NCBI GenBank assembly: GCA_016617855.1
Contig: JAECUM010001865.1
Coordinates: 1 to 64,000 of the forward strand
Length of the DNA stretch: 64,000 nucleotides
Origin: Megalonaias nervosa
Lineage: Eukaryota > Mollusca > Bivalvia > Unionida > Unionidae
Direction: 5' to 3'
The notes below the pieces were generated by a model. It ran no database searches and was not told where the DNA came from. It saw only the letters and a program-made list of their open reading frames with translations. Made by a program: the position numbers and the translations under genes. This document shows positions 10,919 through 23,179 of the stretch, one piece after another (the stretch's first letter is position 1; each line of letters starts with the position of its first letter).

Positions 10919-13155
10919 CAGTGGTCCCCCTCTTATACGGCCACCCCTTCTGCACCAGGAAAGTGGCCTTATAAGACATGTGGCCTTTCCAGAGGGGGAC
11001 TAAATTTTTTGTGAGAAGTATATGTAATGTACGTAGTAAGAAAGCTACATACTTCAATGCATTTAATATCTTCATTTAAAAGTAACATCAATTACTAAAA
11101 GGTTCTTTTTGTTATAATAATAGACTTATTTCAACTGAATATACATTAATAGTTCTTATTCTTCACGTAAGCATGATATGCGAGCGGGTATTGTTGTCAT
11201 GCACCTTGCAAAACCATTCAAAAACGTCATTTAAATCTTGGTACATACATAATTCTCTTTCCATTTGATCCATTTTCTCACTGCTGCTGAATAACCTCAT
11301 CAGTTACAACATTGTTTATTCGAGTCTTTTCAACACAAAATTGTTTTATTCGAGACTTTTCTACATAAAATTGTTCTGCAAGTCCCCCTCCCCACCTCAC
11401 TCATGTCGTTGAGTAGAATAACCGACTTTCTTCTGAAATAAAACGTCTCCATTTACTTGATGACATGGTAATGTTTGGTAATGATTTATTCGGATGTTGC
11501 GAACTGTAGGCAATTTAATTATGCAGACAAAACTTTTGTAGAGTGGATGTTGCTAACTGTAGGCAATTTAATTATGCAGACAAAACTTTTGTAGAGCAGA
11601 CGAAATGCCTTCTTCGTTGAGGAAGTGATAAATGTGTTGTCAAGCAATTTTTCGGTCTTTGTCTGGTACCCTGTTTTGTTCAAGGTTAATTTCTCTGTGT
11701 GTGTGTTAATGCACAAAATCTATTTTTAGCCTATGCTGACTCTGTTATGATCTTGACAATTAAGTCCAGTTGTAATCATCAAAGAGAAGAACTCGACAGA
11801 TGTGTGTGAAGCCCAAACTCTATCATAACATTGTTGAGCCCATTTCCTGTAAATGTCGGCTTTTATAGACAATGATATAATATTAATTTTAGTGTTACAT
11901 GTACTTTAGTAAACACCTGACATGTATCAACGATAGAGATAATCTGATTACTTACCTTACTTCACAATATGAATTATTTATTGGTTCTGGATACATTTGA
12001 AATAAAAGGTAACCACTTGTGAGGAGAACGTTTTACATTTTTGTACTAAAATGCTGGCCACTGGTCACGTGTTACATATATGTAATTTAATTACTTGTAT
12101 GTTAGTTTTAAATTTTTTATTTTATTTTTATTTCATTACATGTTATTGTAATGGTAATTTATTCACTGGCTGACATTTTTCCAGAAAATTCAGTTCAGTT
12201 CAGTCCTGTTAAACCTGATAAATACGCAGTTCATAGAAACATTGCTACATTGTATTTTTAGCTGACCTAGTTCCTGATCTTGATTTAGAATTGGTAAACA
12301 CAGAGTGAAAATCATTGGTCATAATCAAAGTCATACTTGGCCTGCATGTTAGGCTGAGTAAACAACTTTTTAAAAAATTCATTTCCAGTGTGGGAATCAT
12401 TGATTTTTAGCTAAGGCTATACTAGAGTAGGTGATAATTGACTTGTAGTTTTTTTCTGTGCCACTTGGACTAAGTGATCACGTGACCCCATCACGTGGGT
12501 CAGAATTGCGTTTTAGCTGGGGCTAAAACTGAAGTTTTATAGGGAAATAGTCAGTTGTATTTCATACCTTCGGAGCTCAAAGGTATTTTGTGTTGTGACC
12601 AGTTTAAGTTGAACTTTTTATTTAAAATAATTTATTCACCCTGGAAAATACTTGTCTTCATCAAAATTCTTGGACAAAGACATTTATTGGAAATTATTCG
12701 GAATTCAAAGCCGGAATATTATTCTTGATTCATAAAATTCAACAAGGAACTGTTGACATGACAACACTAAACCAAATATAGAAGATGTTTTCACCTTCCA
12801 TCTTGGAACTTCATTGGGATTCAAACTTTGATTCATTTAGAACTTTGTAGTGATAGGACTTATATTTTTAAATTCTAGGATTAATTTTTGGATTAGATTC
12901 ACAAACCATAAGTCCTTTTTCATATTTTTACATTGTTTTCAAGGAAATAAATTATTTTTGTTAAAGTTTACAAAGCTTGTTTGCTTCACTCTTTTCTTTG
13001 TTACTTTGTATGAGCCTAGACACGTAACACGAGTTAGAGGGGTGGCCGTTCTGGAGGTGTAATTTTGATCACAAACTCGTCGGTGCCAAGGGATTCTGGC
13101 CGTAAGAAGCGAGTGGCCGCTGGTCAGGGGGGGCCATTCAAAAAGGGGACTACTG
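10919..13155 (+). mobile_element. Pogo/Tigger-like element family P, copy 1 (carries a nested LTR-like insertion)
   Basis: Left terminus CAGTGGTCCCCCTCTTATAC, and right terminus, inverted, CAGTAGTCCCCTTTTTGAAT. Both ends abut TA. The body is homologous, in opposite orientation, to 33583-34834 and, more diverged, to 20295-21357. The extra length comes from an LTR-like insertion at 12070-13027. A 52-bp direct duplication lies at about 11493-11596 (word GTAGGCAATTTAATTATGCA twice). No transposase frame survives. Confidence 0.85.
12070..13027 (+). mobile_element. LTR-like repeat, copy 2, inserted in family P element
   Basis: Starts TGTTACATATATG and ends near ACACGTAA(CA). CACG occurs at both edges (12066-12069 and 13028-13031), consistent with a 4-bp target duplication. 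The paralogous element at 33583-34834 lacks this ~958-bp segment and reads GGTCGCATTAGAGG across the site, which proves insertion. Internal AAATAAATTATTT plus ACAAAGCTTGTT fits an LTR polyadenylation region. If the ends are counted as TG...CA the element ends at 13029. Confidence 0.7.
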
Positions 13156-13370
13156 TATATAAAACCTCATTACTGAACCAAATAACTAACAAGTTGAAAT
13201 TATCATGAATAAACAAGTATGAATGACTGTTGCTAAAGGGCAACATGCAATCACCTCCAAAATGCCATCCGCTCTCTCCACCCTGTCACTTTACATCTGC
13301 AATGACAACAAAACAAATTTATCTGGCCAAGGACTATAATTGTCAAATTGCACAAAAATCTTTCACTTAC

Positions 13371-13484
13371 TTTCTCCATGGTAAAAGTTTCTTCTGTTTA
13401 TAACACTCAAGAATCCATTCCTTCTTCACAATTTTTCCTTTTTGCCTCACTTGATTGTATTTTGGTGTGTTTGTAAAGGCACAG
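13371..13484 (-). CDS. XRCC1: XRCC1 exon ~10 (central/C-terminal BRCT1)
   Basis: A 114-bp exon with acceptor TTTTTTCTCTTTAG and donor GTAAGT. One base completes the Val codon begun in the exon at 15736-15904. It encodes CAFTNTPKYNQVRQKGKIV and then KKEWILECYKQKKLLPWR. This contains the BRCT hallmark Trp in the last helix (EWILECY) and the CAF.NTPKY motif highly conserved in XRCC1. BRCT1 binds PARP1 and poly(ADP-ribose) in the known protein and recruits XRCC1 to single-strand breaks in the nucleus. Phase out is 2, matching the next exon. Confidence 0.97.
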
Positions 13485-15735
13485 CTAAAGAGAAAAAAGA
13501 TAACTTTTCACATAAACAATCTACAGATAATAGAATTTGATTTATTCATCCCTGACATTTTTCAATTAATGAATGCCACTTACCCTTGACACAATAAACA
13601 TCATCAAAGATAACAATTTTAAAATATGTCTGTCTGTGTTCAAATGTTTAAACTATCTACTAAATATTAACTTAATATAGTTGAAATAAATATTTTACAT
13701 GCAGTTAATTTTTTTAAAAATAAGACACTGACATGAATCTGAAAAAATAAACTAGCCTAAAATTTCATGCAAATAATTAGTTGCGAAAGCATATAAAGGT
13801 GTTAAAGCTATTAAACATTCTGCAAGTCAACAATGGGGAAAAACTGAACACACTTTATCCCCTCACTCTTCCCAGGAATTTATTCCCATTATAACACCAC
13901 CATATAAGTGAATGAGAATGTGCACATCTCCAATCAAATGGACCTTTTGAAATTTACCAACCCATTATAACACAACTTTAGGAGTGAATCAAAATGTGCA
14001 CATCTCCAATCAAACAGATCTTCTGAAATTTGCAGAAAGTCCCAACAATGTTCATTTACATAAGGACATCTTTTTTAATGCATCAAAAATTATGAACATG
14101 CAGACTAATTAAACGAAAATGTAGATGCTAATTACCTGAAAATAAACAGACTAATTACATGAAAGTACAAGAAAGAAAAGTTCAAAACTAAAACAAAATG
14201 AAGGCAGTACTTCAGATATATGTTAGTTAAAAGTTATTATGTGTCCTGTATTTGAGTCCTGTCATTTCCCACATGCTGTTTCACATTATGTAACATAATT
14301 TTATGACTATGTCCTTAAACTAAATAACACAAAAAGTTACAAAGTGAAAATTTAAAAGTAACTTACAGTATTGTGAATTAATTTCCAAATAATCCTAAAT
14401 ATTCTTTCACATGTCCAAAAGTATAGAGTGCTTAGAATGAATTCCAATCTTGAATGTGCTGATGTACCAATAGTCTTGAATGTGCCAATGTACCAAAAGT
14501 AGTGATGTATCTCCATGGTATAATCCAGAATGTCTCTAAATGAGGCCTCAATAATCTCCAAAAGAGTGTTTTAGTCCAATGCTAATAAGCACCTTGTAAT
14601 TCCAATAAATAATTTAGATAAATAATTCCTTTCAAATTATAACTAAACACAACTAAAAACTCTAATCAAAGATGACCCATGAATCATATGAAGATAGGAA
14701 TGAATAATTTTATTTATCAGAACTTAAAATAAAAAACCAAAGACACATTAGATAACCAGCATGGGGGTCGTAAGTTTGTTTCCGAAACTTTCTAGGGTCA
14801 AAAGGCCATGTCAACGTGTTCACAAATATTATTTTGAAGTACAACCCACAACCATGAACAAAAGTTAACTATCTAAACATTAGTTTACAAATGACCATTA
14901 TCTTAAACTACAACCTACTATCATGGATAAAAGTTAAGCACACAATACAGAAATACATAGCAATAATAAAATTATTCACACCATGTTTCTCCTGATACCG
15001 CTCCCACTAGACACAGGTAATTAGATGAAACTACTTACACCATGCATCACATGATAATACCCCTCCCACTAGACACAGATAATTAGATACAACTAATCAC
15101 ATCATGCCTCACCTGACACCTACCCCACCAGACAGAGGGAATTAGATCAGCAGGTGCTAAGCAATGCTGAGTGACATGTCAGAAAGGTCTAATCCAAATC
15201 ACATCCCAATATTTTAAGTTTTTATCAGGGTCAAGACTCCACACTTTCTTAAAAAATATGGGAACAATAAAAACATAAGTATTTTCATTTGCACAAATTG
15301 TAAAATTTTATTTTGTTTTAAAGATGTTTAAACTAAAGTTTTCACCAAAACAGTATTAAATATTGTAATTTAAAGAGATTTAATGTATTGCAGTTTATGG
15401 AGGAAATGTTATTTTTAATGAATATTATCATTAGGGTGAGAAACATTAAAGCATCACATGCATTAGATCTGAAACTGTGGATTTACTCAAAGCTTTCTGA
15501 TGAAATACCTCCAAAGCTAAAAATGATAACTGCATGAAATTTTCAGAACCAGCTAATTTGCGCTTACATAAAATTCTGTAAATTTTTTCAAAGTTTTATG
15601 GCCGGGGGTGGAGGTGTGTGTGGGAGGGGCAGGATTTTTTTACATCTGAACTTCAAGTAAAAATTTTGCACCTTAATAGTGTCATGAATTCTAATAGTTT
15701 TAAAACAAACTTGGAGATATTACAAATTGACTTAC
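13485..15735. repeat. XRCC1 intron with three small low-copy tandem repeats
   Basis: Three short degenerate tandems are visible. About 13876-14035 has two ~83-bp units sharing GTGCACATCTCCAATCAAA. About 14830-14950 has two ~68-bp units sharing ACAACC-A-CATG and AAAAGTTAA. About 14975-15150 has three ~64-bp units sharing CACTAGACACAG-TAATTAGAT. Everything else in the stretch is AT-rich intron without coding signal. Confidence 0.65.
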
Positions 15736-15904
15736 ACAAGATGGGTGCACCCTTTTCCCCAGTCTGGCTTGTACAATGCCCCCATTTCTAGTGCCTTGTC
15801 CCGAAGTTCACCCCTGAAAGGGTTCTGGAAGCCACTCAAGACAAATACCACTTTCTTCATCAGCTCTCCAAACTTTTTTGCAGGTGAAACTTTAACTGGT
15901 TCAG
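15736..15904 (-). CDS. XRCC1: XRCC1 exon ~9 (N-terminal half of BRCT1)
   Basis: A 169-bp exon with acceptor GGTTTTTTTTCAG and donor GTAAGT, phase 1 in and 2 out. It encodes the start of BRCT1, including KKVVFVLSGFQNPFRGELRD and then KALEMGALYKPDWGKGCTHL. The LSGFQNPFR-ELRDKALE-GA-Y-PDW-THL pattern is nearly diagnostic for XRCC1. This is the strongest single anchor for the gene identity. Confidence 0.98.
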
Positions 15905-16599
15905 CTGAAAAAAAACCAACAAAAAATAAACCTATTGGACTTGTATATAATAAGTGAATATAATTAGAAAAGCTGTACAAATTTTTTTAGACAAAACCTT
16001 TCAATACAAAAACAGGATTCATCATGAATTCAAAATATTACATGTAACAAAAAGTATCATTAAAGGTTACCTCATGGTGCTGATCTTGTCCTCTGTAATG
16101 TCATATTTTTACAAGTCTTGAACTTGTGTAGCATAAAATTATATAAATCAAAGGGTATTACATTTGTTTTAAAGTCTTTTGAAACTTTCAGCCTAAAGGA
16201 GGGCTCAAGCAAATAACATTTTAAAGATGAGAAAATATAGAAATCAAGATTGTTGTCAGTAAGGACACTTTTATGTAGTGAAGTATCTTTGTTCAAGCTT
16301 TACATTCTTACTTGTGTACATGTTAACCTGTCTTTGTAACTTGATTGCACTATTTCATGAAATGTTGTTCAAGCTTCGTAATTATACAAATGCAAGAGTG
16401 AAAACAGGGTTCACTGGGCAAGCATAAATCTAGGTTCTTTATTCTTTAGACATTCTGAGTAATAAAATTCAAGCTCAAGCTTAGAACTGTAAATCACACC
16501 TAAAATACAGATTTGTCACTACAATATAGCTATTCTAAGTAAAATTCATAGACTGACAAAAATTTCGGAAATTCAAGTCTGAGTCTGAAATTTATGCTT
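15905..16599. other. XRCC1 intron, nothing recognised
   Basis: AT-rich intron with no coding segment and no clear repeat. It leads into the large degenerate array that starts near 16600. Confidence 0.5.
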
Positions 16600-18345
16600 A
16601 AAGGTTTTGATAACAAGAGGTCCAAGTTGGCCTAAGATCACTCAACTGACTTGTAGACTAATAGAGAAATGCAAGAGCAGCTGGTCAAGAAATCTAGAGC
16701 ACAATGATGTTTTCTGTTGGAATTTCTTCCAATGCTGCTTACTGCACATGTTATGTAAACAACTGTTTCAAGGTTTCTCTAGCTTTTCTGTCTTCATTCA
16801 AATTTGATGGCACAATAAGCATAACAAGGCCCCTATGGTAGGATGCTTTGTGTCAAAGCTGGTCTAAATCTGTTCAGCAGTGTTTTAGATAAAGTTGTGT
16901 ACATGTTGTTCTACTTTTAGCAGTGGATTGGTATTGTCTGTATCAATTTTAAAAGCCCTCTATGCCAGGATGCACATTGGTATTGTCTGTACCAATTTTA
17001 AAAGCCCTCTATGCCAGGATTCACATTGGTATTGTCTGTATCAATTTTAAAAGCCCTCTATGCCAGGATGCACACTGGTATTGTTTGTACCAATTTTAAA
17101 AGCCCTCTATGCCAGGATTCACATTAGTATTGTCTGTACCAATTTTAAAAGCCCTCTATGCCAGGATGCACTGTCACTTAGTTCAGCAGTTTATAAAAAT
17201 AAAGTTGTTCAAATTTGTTCTATTTTTAGTAACGGTGTCCATATTTAATCATGGATTGGCATCATTTTGTATACATACATTTTAAAGGCTTTCCAGATCA
17301 GTCAAATTCTATGGGACATACTGGTAAATAAGCCACTTAAAGATCTGCGCATTCTTAACAACAGCAGCCATATCTCATGGTGGAACACCATCATTTGTAC
17401 AGACTTTATGCCAGGATGCTTTCTGTCAAGTTTGGTAAATGGTTTTGAGAAGTAGTAATGGTATTCATACCTGATGGTGGACTGGTGTCATTATCTAAAT
17501 TTGCAAGGATTTTCATGCCTAGATGCTTTCCAATATGATCACATTCTTGGACCCAGCATCAGTTTTGTACAAACCTAAAAGATCTATGTGCCATGAAACT
17601 TTCTGTCATATTTTCTTAAATTCTGCTGAGCAGTTTTTGAAACAATATGCCTTAACATTTTTTCTGTTTTTAGTAATGGCAGTCATATTTAATTGTGGAT
17701 CAGCATCATTAGAATAAACTTGAAAGATCTTCATGCCAGGGTGTTTTCTGTCAAGTTTGGTCAAATTCTATTTGACAGTTTTGGATATGTCATTTAAAGG
17801 TTTTTCTGTGTAAGAAACAGGAGCCACATTTGATTTCGGATTAACATCATTTATGCAATTTGGAAGGTCTTTACTCCAAGATGCTTTCTCTCAAATATGA
17901 TCAAATTCTGTTTCGCAATTTTGGAGATGAAGTCATTTAAAGATTTTTCTATTTTTAATAAAATTGGCCATATTTGATGGCACAAAAACATCAATTGTAA
18001 GAATCTGAAAAGGTCTTAATGCCAGGATGCTTTCTTTAGAGTTTGGTTAAGTTCCCTTCAGTGGTTTAGAAAAAGAAGTTATTTGAAGGCTTTTCTATTC
18101 TTAGTAACTGGCTTTTCAACTTTCAGTAACTTGGTAACAGCAGTCATAGCTGAAGGCAGACTGGCACTGTTTATACAAACTTCATCGGTCTTCCTGCCAA
18201 GATGCTTTTCTGTCAAATCTGATAACTTCTGTTCAGCTGTTTTTGAGAAGATGTTTAAAGATCTTTCTTAAGGCAGATTGGTATCATCTGTACAATTTGA
18301 AAGCCCTTCATGCCATGATGCACTGTGCCAATTTTGTCCAAACTG
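16600..18345. repeat. Large degenerate ~150-bp tandem array
   Basis: About eleven diverged units recur with conserved word order: CCATATTTGATGGTGGATTGGCATCATTTGTACAAA-like, then CTTCATGCCAGGATGCTTTC, TGTCAAGTTTGGTCAAATTCTGTTCAGCAGTTTT, GAGAAG-AGTCATTTAAAG, TTTTTCTATTTTTAGTAACAG. Spacing is about 145-165 bp. All units have the same orientation. The many short plus-strand frames crossing the block are by-products. A fragment of the same family is at 5700-6005. Confidence 0.85.
16929..17170. repeat. 49-bp tandem repeat, 5 copies, inside the larger array
   Basis: The unit ATTGGTATTGTCTGTACCAA plus TTTTAAAAGCCCTCTATGCCAGGATGCAC recurs five times with a period of about 49 bp and few differences. 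It is a recent local amplification of part of the surrounding ~150-bp unit. Confidence 0.93.
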
Positions 18346-18557
18346 GTCCTGTGGTATTTTTAGATGTTTAAATGGCAGTTGTTGACAAATGAACAACACA
18401 TGATGAATGACACACAATCTATGTCAGGCACAGGACCACACCATTAGCTCACTTAGCCTCAGTGAAAGTTGAGCCAATAAAGGGACTGGTATCCTGCATT
18501 ACACAGCTGAATTGTCTCCCCTTTTCAATACAATGCGTACACAAACAGTAATCTTAC

Positions 18558-18735
18558 ATTTTGATTTTTTTAGTTGCGGAGTATGATCTTCATCTTTGGT
18601 TGATGATGCTGAAGAACTTAGACTTGTTGACTGTTTGCGTAGAGATGGTTTTGGTGTACAAACTTGTTTCTCCTCTTTCCTTTCCTCCTGCTCATCATCA
18701 CTAATTTCATGTTTCCTCTTCTCTCGGTTCTTTGT
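18558..18735 (-). CDS. XRCC1: XRCC1 exon ~8 (basic NLS-like and Ser-rich linker)
   Basis: A 178-bp exon with acceptor AAAACAATTAG and donor GTAAGA, phase 0 in and 1 out, joining the neighbouring exons without a stop. It starts TKNREKRKHEISDDEQEERK, a basic cluster followed by acidic residues at the place where XRCC1 has its nuclear localisation signal. A Ser/Thr-rich stretch and a second basic end (QLKKSK) follow. The acceptor polypyrimidine tract is weak, but the phase fits exactly. Confidence 0.88.
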
Positions 18736-19119
18736 CTAATTGTTTTATGAAAACAGATCAAGTTAAAATGAAAACTAGGCAAGAGGTCTGAGGAATACAG
18801 TGTTTCAATTTGTACCCATGCCATAATGTACTACCACTATTTATGTCTTGAAAACTAAACACTGAACATACATCTTTAATAAAGAATCTTAATATGCATG
18901 CTAAAGTTGCTGCCATGGAAACCAGAAAGGTGATACTACTGCCATATACTAATCGCAGACTTGAAAAACAATTGGTACTGTTGTGCAAACATCTTGCATA
19001 TTGCGTGTGAACAGATTATTTAACCTATGACTCTAATAAAGATACTTCTAAATACACTAATTGCCAAACTACTCTGACTGACAAATAAGTATTACGGTTA
19101 AATTATAAGAGAATCATAC

Positions 19120-19223
19120 AGGGCTGGGTTTTGTTTCCACTGTTCTAGCAGTAGAGGTGGAGGGAGAGGCTGCAGATTTCTTCTCTTCAGCAAGACGAGA
19201 TGCTGTTCTAGCTGCTGCTGCTC
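19120..19223 (-). CDS. XRCC1: XRCC1 exon ~7 (Ala/Ser/Pro linker)
   Basis: A 104-bp exon with acceptor TTTTGTTTTCACAG and donor GTATGA, phase 1 in and 0 out. The peptide starts GAAAARTASRLAEEKKSAAS and continues Ser/Thr/Pro-rich to TKPSP. This is the low-complexity linker between the N-terminal domain and BRCT1. Sequence conservation is weak, but both phases match and the composition fits. Confidence 0.88.
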
Positions 19224-20294
19224 CTGTGAAAACAAAATTCTTGAATAAGAAGGATAATTTCTGTATACAGTCTTCTTGTCTTTGTCTGACATACATTTAA
19301 CTATCAAATTTAAGACAACAAAATATTATGGAATCATTCTTTTCTTACTTAAAACTATAAGTTTAAATGACTGAACTCTGGTTTGCTTTCAGAATGTTTG
19401 AAATATATGCATTCATTAATCCAATGTAATTATCTACTGGATCATTGCTTTAATAATTTGAGTCCAGACAAGTTGTTTCACTTTTCCTGGATAATTGGAT
19501 ACATGCCAAAAGCATAGGTCAAGGGGTGTTATGGTTGTCATTTCACTAATTAGGTCTAATTAGCAGTCTCTCTTTTGAACCTGCAGATATATGAACATGA
19601 ATTCATGGTACAACCTAATTGGTTATCCAACAGCTGGGTTAATTTGACAAATTATTATGTGACTTGGTTGGAGAAACAAAAGGAGACTGTAAATACATTT
19701 ATTTTTACATAAATATGATGAATCATGGTCAAAAAACAAGTGTACCTCAAAGGGACTAACATTCTTTTGGCTGAAAAGAATTTCCAGGAATCCAAAATAA
19801 GTCCATTCCTTCTCTCCATTTCAATTATAAAGTATTGAAACCATCTCAGCTATTCTTTAGGAACTATAACATACCAAATTTGGTAACTAAAAAATGTTCT
19901 ATGTTTGAGCTATTATGTTCACATGATAAGTACAGCAGAAAAGCCTTTTTGTCATGGTTTTGAGCATGATATCATGAATAGAAGATAGCTTAAAATACTG
20001 TCAAGATAAACCCACATGCAAAGTTTGGTTAAATCCATAATTATTATTTTTTTAAAAATAAAACACAACAAAGTTATTGAACTGGCATCACTCAAGGTAT
20101 TTTTCAGATATATCCACAAACTGGGTTTGATAAAATCCTTTTATATTTGCTTGGGTTTTCGTGCTCACAAGCTGTTACAGCTACAAACCTAAGTCAAGAC
20201 CTTTGACCTTTAAAATCAATATCATAGTGCTGCCTATCAGCTTATTTACAGTAATGAAACTCAATACGAAGTCTGCTCTGAATTCATTTGAATA
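19224..20294. other. XRCC1 intron, nothing recognised
   Basis: AT-rich intron without coding features or clear repeats. Confidence 0.5.
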
Positions 20295-21357
20295 CAGTGG
20301 TCACCCTGCTGAACAACCTCCCTGACTAGTGGCCACTGACTTTATATAGCCAGATTCCTCTGCACCAATGAGATCTGTGTTCACAAGAACCCCTCTATCA
20401 TGATCAGTGGCCTCCATATTAGTGCCAAAGTTGTCACATTTACCAATCACATGAATCCATATAATGAAGTTTACACATTGAAATCTCACAAATACTTGTT
20501 GATTTCTAAATATAACCCAATTATGTTGTTCCAACATACCAATAAAGTACCTAACTTTAATCCATATAAAATGGTAAATAATCCATTTGTTCTTACTGCT
20601 GATATGTTCGTTTGATGATAGGTTGTGTCACTTTGATAATTACTGGAAATTATTACAACTGATAATGATCAAGATGACAAAAGGTGACCACAGGGAATCA
20701 AAGTATTGTTCAGCTCAAGTCAGCATAACATCCAGATGCCATAAAGTAAAAATGGTATGTTAGCCTTATAACTTGTCTCTTATAGATTATGAAACTGAAA
20801 GGGTACCAGACTAAAACCAGTCATGTGACTTCCACCATAACACTCAGCATTTGGTGCAGTAACTTCAAATTGCAAATGCAGGAATAAGTTGTTGTAACAA
20901 GTTCAAAATGTCATCAGATATTTTCAGGTTGGAACAAAATGTGAAAACTATTACACTACAGAAAAAGAGGGAATCCTTTGGTGACTGCTGGGAAATTCAA
21001 TGTCAGAAACATTAAAACAAACATTGTCCATTATACATTCTAAAGCAGTGGGAAAAAGGAATGGATCGTTAATGATAGTTACAACCAAACTTTTTTGTAC
21101 CCTGATTTTAGTGACAAGGTGGTTTTGCACCATTATTGCACCATTATTCTTTGTAATAACAATATAAATTCTATCACATTAATTCCATAATATGCCTGTG
21201 ATTTTTAAATGAAAAGATTAAATATTTAAAAATTAGTTACACTATTCATACTTTATATTTACTTACATCTGTGTGATCACCCTAAGAAAAGCCAACCCTC
21301 TTAATAAGTCTACTTTCCTGCTGCAGAAGGGGTGGCCTTATAAGATGGGGACCACTG
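20295..21357 (-). mobile_element. Pogo/Tigger-like element family P, copy 3 (diverged)
   Basis: The left end CAGTGGTCACCCTGCTGAAC and the following GTGGCCACTGACTT and TGCACCAATGAGATCTGTGTTCA correspond to the left end of 33583-34834. The right end CTGCAGAAGGGGTGGCCTTATAAGATGGGGACCACTG corresponds to its right end. Left flank is TA; the right flank has mutated to CA. Same orientation as the 33.6-kb copy, opposite to the 10.9-kb copy. More diverged and internally shorter than either. Confidence 0.78.
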
Positions 21358-21527
21358 CATGTACAGGTCACTGTGTTCACAAGTTCAGTGAAGTACAAAA
21401 ATCAAATCCATCATCTCTGACTTGATCCAAAAGTACATACATGCTGATGATTCAGATCTGCACCAGTTTCATTCAGAACCAATGACACACTGAAAGAGGT
21501 GCTGTAGTAAAAACCCCAATAACAGTA

Positions 21528-23169
21528 TCAAAGTCGTCGGCATCTGTCCTTCTTCAGGAGACGATGGTGTAGCTTCCGGTTGGGTATCCTATCTGCACCT
21601 TCGCAGGTGGCTGAAGAGTCCGACCTTAGAGTGACAGTCTCTGTTGCACTTGCTGCAGGTGAATGTTGATGCTTGTTGAGGCTGTTGTTGTTTCGCCTTC
21701 CTCCTGGCTCTATTTGTAGCGAGGTTTGTGTTTCTCGCTTCCTTGGCTTTCTGAACGCCATCTGTCTGACAGCAAGGTGCCAGGCGGCGTGATTGTCAGC
21801 ACAGCTCTCCCAGTCGTTGACATTGGCCGTCTTCATGTCCTTCTTGCAGACATCTTTGTAATGCAGACATGGCCGACCAGTCAGTCATGCGCCTTCTGCT
21901 AGCTCGCTGTATAGCAAGTCCTTGGGAATGTGGCCTGGGTCCATTCTCTTGACGTGGCCGAGCCAGCGAAGAAACCTCTCCCTAAGAATGGAGAATATGC
22001 TGTTCATGCTGGCATGTTCCAGAACCTTTGTGTTGAGTACCTTGTCCTGCCACTGGATGCGCAGAATGCACCACAGGCATCTCAGGTGGAAGCTGATGAG
22101 TTTCCTTTCATGGCTCGCGTAGGTGATCCATGCCTCGCTGCTATAGAGGAGTGTGCTGAGCATGCAGGCCTGGCAGACATGCAGTTTGGTCTTCTCAGTG
22201 AGGTTGGGGTTGTTCCAGACCCTCTGGTTCAGTCTGGCCATAACTGCTGCTGCCTTGGCAATCCTGCCATTCACCTCAGCATCAATGGAGAGCAAGCTGG
22301 AGATGGTGGACCCAAGGAATGTGTAGTACTCAACAACTTCAAGGTTGTACCCATTGATGGCGATGGTGGGAGGGGAGTCTGCATCCTGCGCCATGACGTT
22401 CGTCTTCCTCAAACAGATGGTCAGTCCAAACTCCTTGCAGGCGTGGGAGAGGTGACATACCAGCTGCTGCAGTCCATCTTCCATGTGTGATGTCAAGGCT
22501 GCATCGTTGGTGAATAGCAATTCATGGATGAGAACCTCTGGGACTTTAGTCTTTGCACGGAGACGAGAGGGCTTTCCTCTTCGCCCCAGTCACTGGCTCC
22601 ATCTCCTCCCAGTTGGCCTCATACCAGTCAGTATTTTTGTGCTCCTTCTTCCCATAGGCAGTAATGGCTGAATTGTACACAGCATCTCAGAGGTGGGATC
22701 ACTTGGAGTCGATGGTGTCATCAGGTGTCTCTTTGGTGAGAGCCTCCTGCAGCTTGCTGATGAACTGCTGTGTCTTCTCCTGGTTGCTTGCACAGCAGGT
22801 ACTGATGCGTGGGCGACCCTTCTTCTTGGCGTGGTGCAGCTTCTTGGGTATTATTCACACCTTGCTGGCCATGAGGGAGTGGTCCGTGTTGCAGACGGCG
22901 CTGTGGTAGCTGCGGGTGAGGAGGACACTGGCCAGTTCTGCACGCCTGGTGATGATGAGGTCCAGCTGGTGCCAGTGGAGGGAACATGGGTGTCTCCATG
23001 ACACCTGGTCAATTTCCTTGCATTTGAAGAAGGTGTTGGTCACACATAGGCTGTGGGAGCAGCACATCTCCAGTAGTCGCTGACTGTTCTCGTTGATCTT
23101 GCCCCTTCCATGAGAGCCAAGACAGGTGGGCCAGGCCTCGTGGTCAGCTCCCACAGTACCAACAGTCAT
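21528..23169 (-). pseudogene. Non-LTR retrotransposon remnant: endonuclease end fused to late RT and C-terminus
   Basis: Read on the minus strand, 23169 to about 22590 encodes the C-terminal half of an APE-type endonuclease (GADHEAW, LHWHQLDLIITRR, and CNTDHSLMA matching the catalytic S/TDH motif). At about 22575 the frame jumps to the end of a reverse transcriptase (22520-21885): LLFTNDAALTS, where the FADD catalytic motif has become FTND, then a YTFLGSTIS thumb-like stretch and LRWLGHVKRM. A short out-of-frame piece (21836-21528) continues toward the 3' end. The fingers/palm core is missing, so this is an internally deleted, 5'-truncated dead copy. Possible imperfect flanking repeats are AACAGTATCAAAG (about 21519) and AACAGTCATTCAAG (about 23160). 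Clade not determined. Confidence 0.88.
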
Positions 23170-23179
23170 TCAAGAAAAG

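Noticed and set aside
15727..15957. Plus-strand 76-aa frame
   Set aside because: Antisense shadow of XRCC1 exon 9, which has full homology and splice sites.
21922..23001. Long plus-strand frames
   Set aside because: Antisense shadows of the LINE endonuclease/RT remnant.
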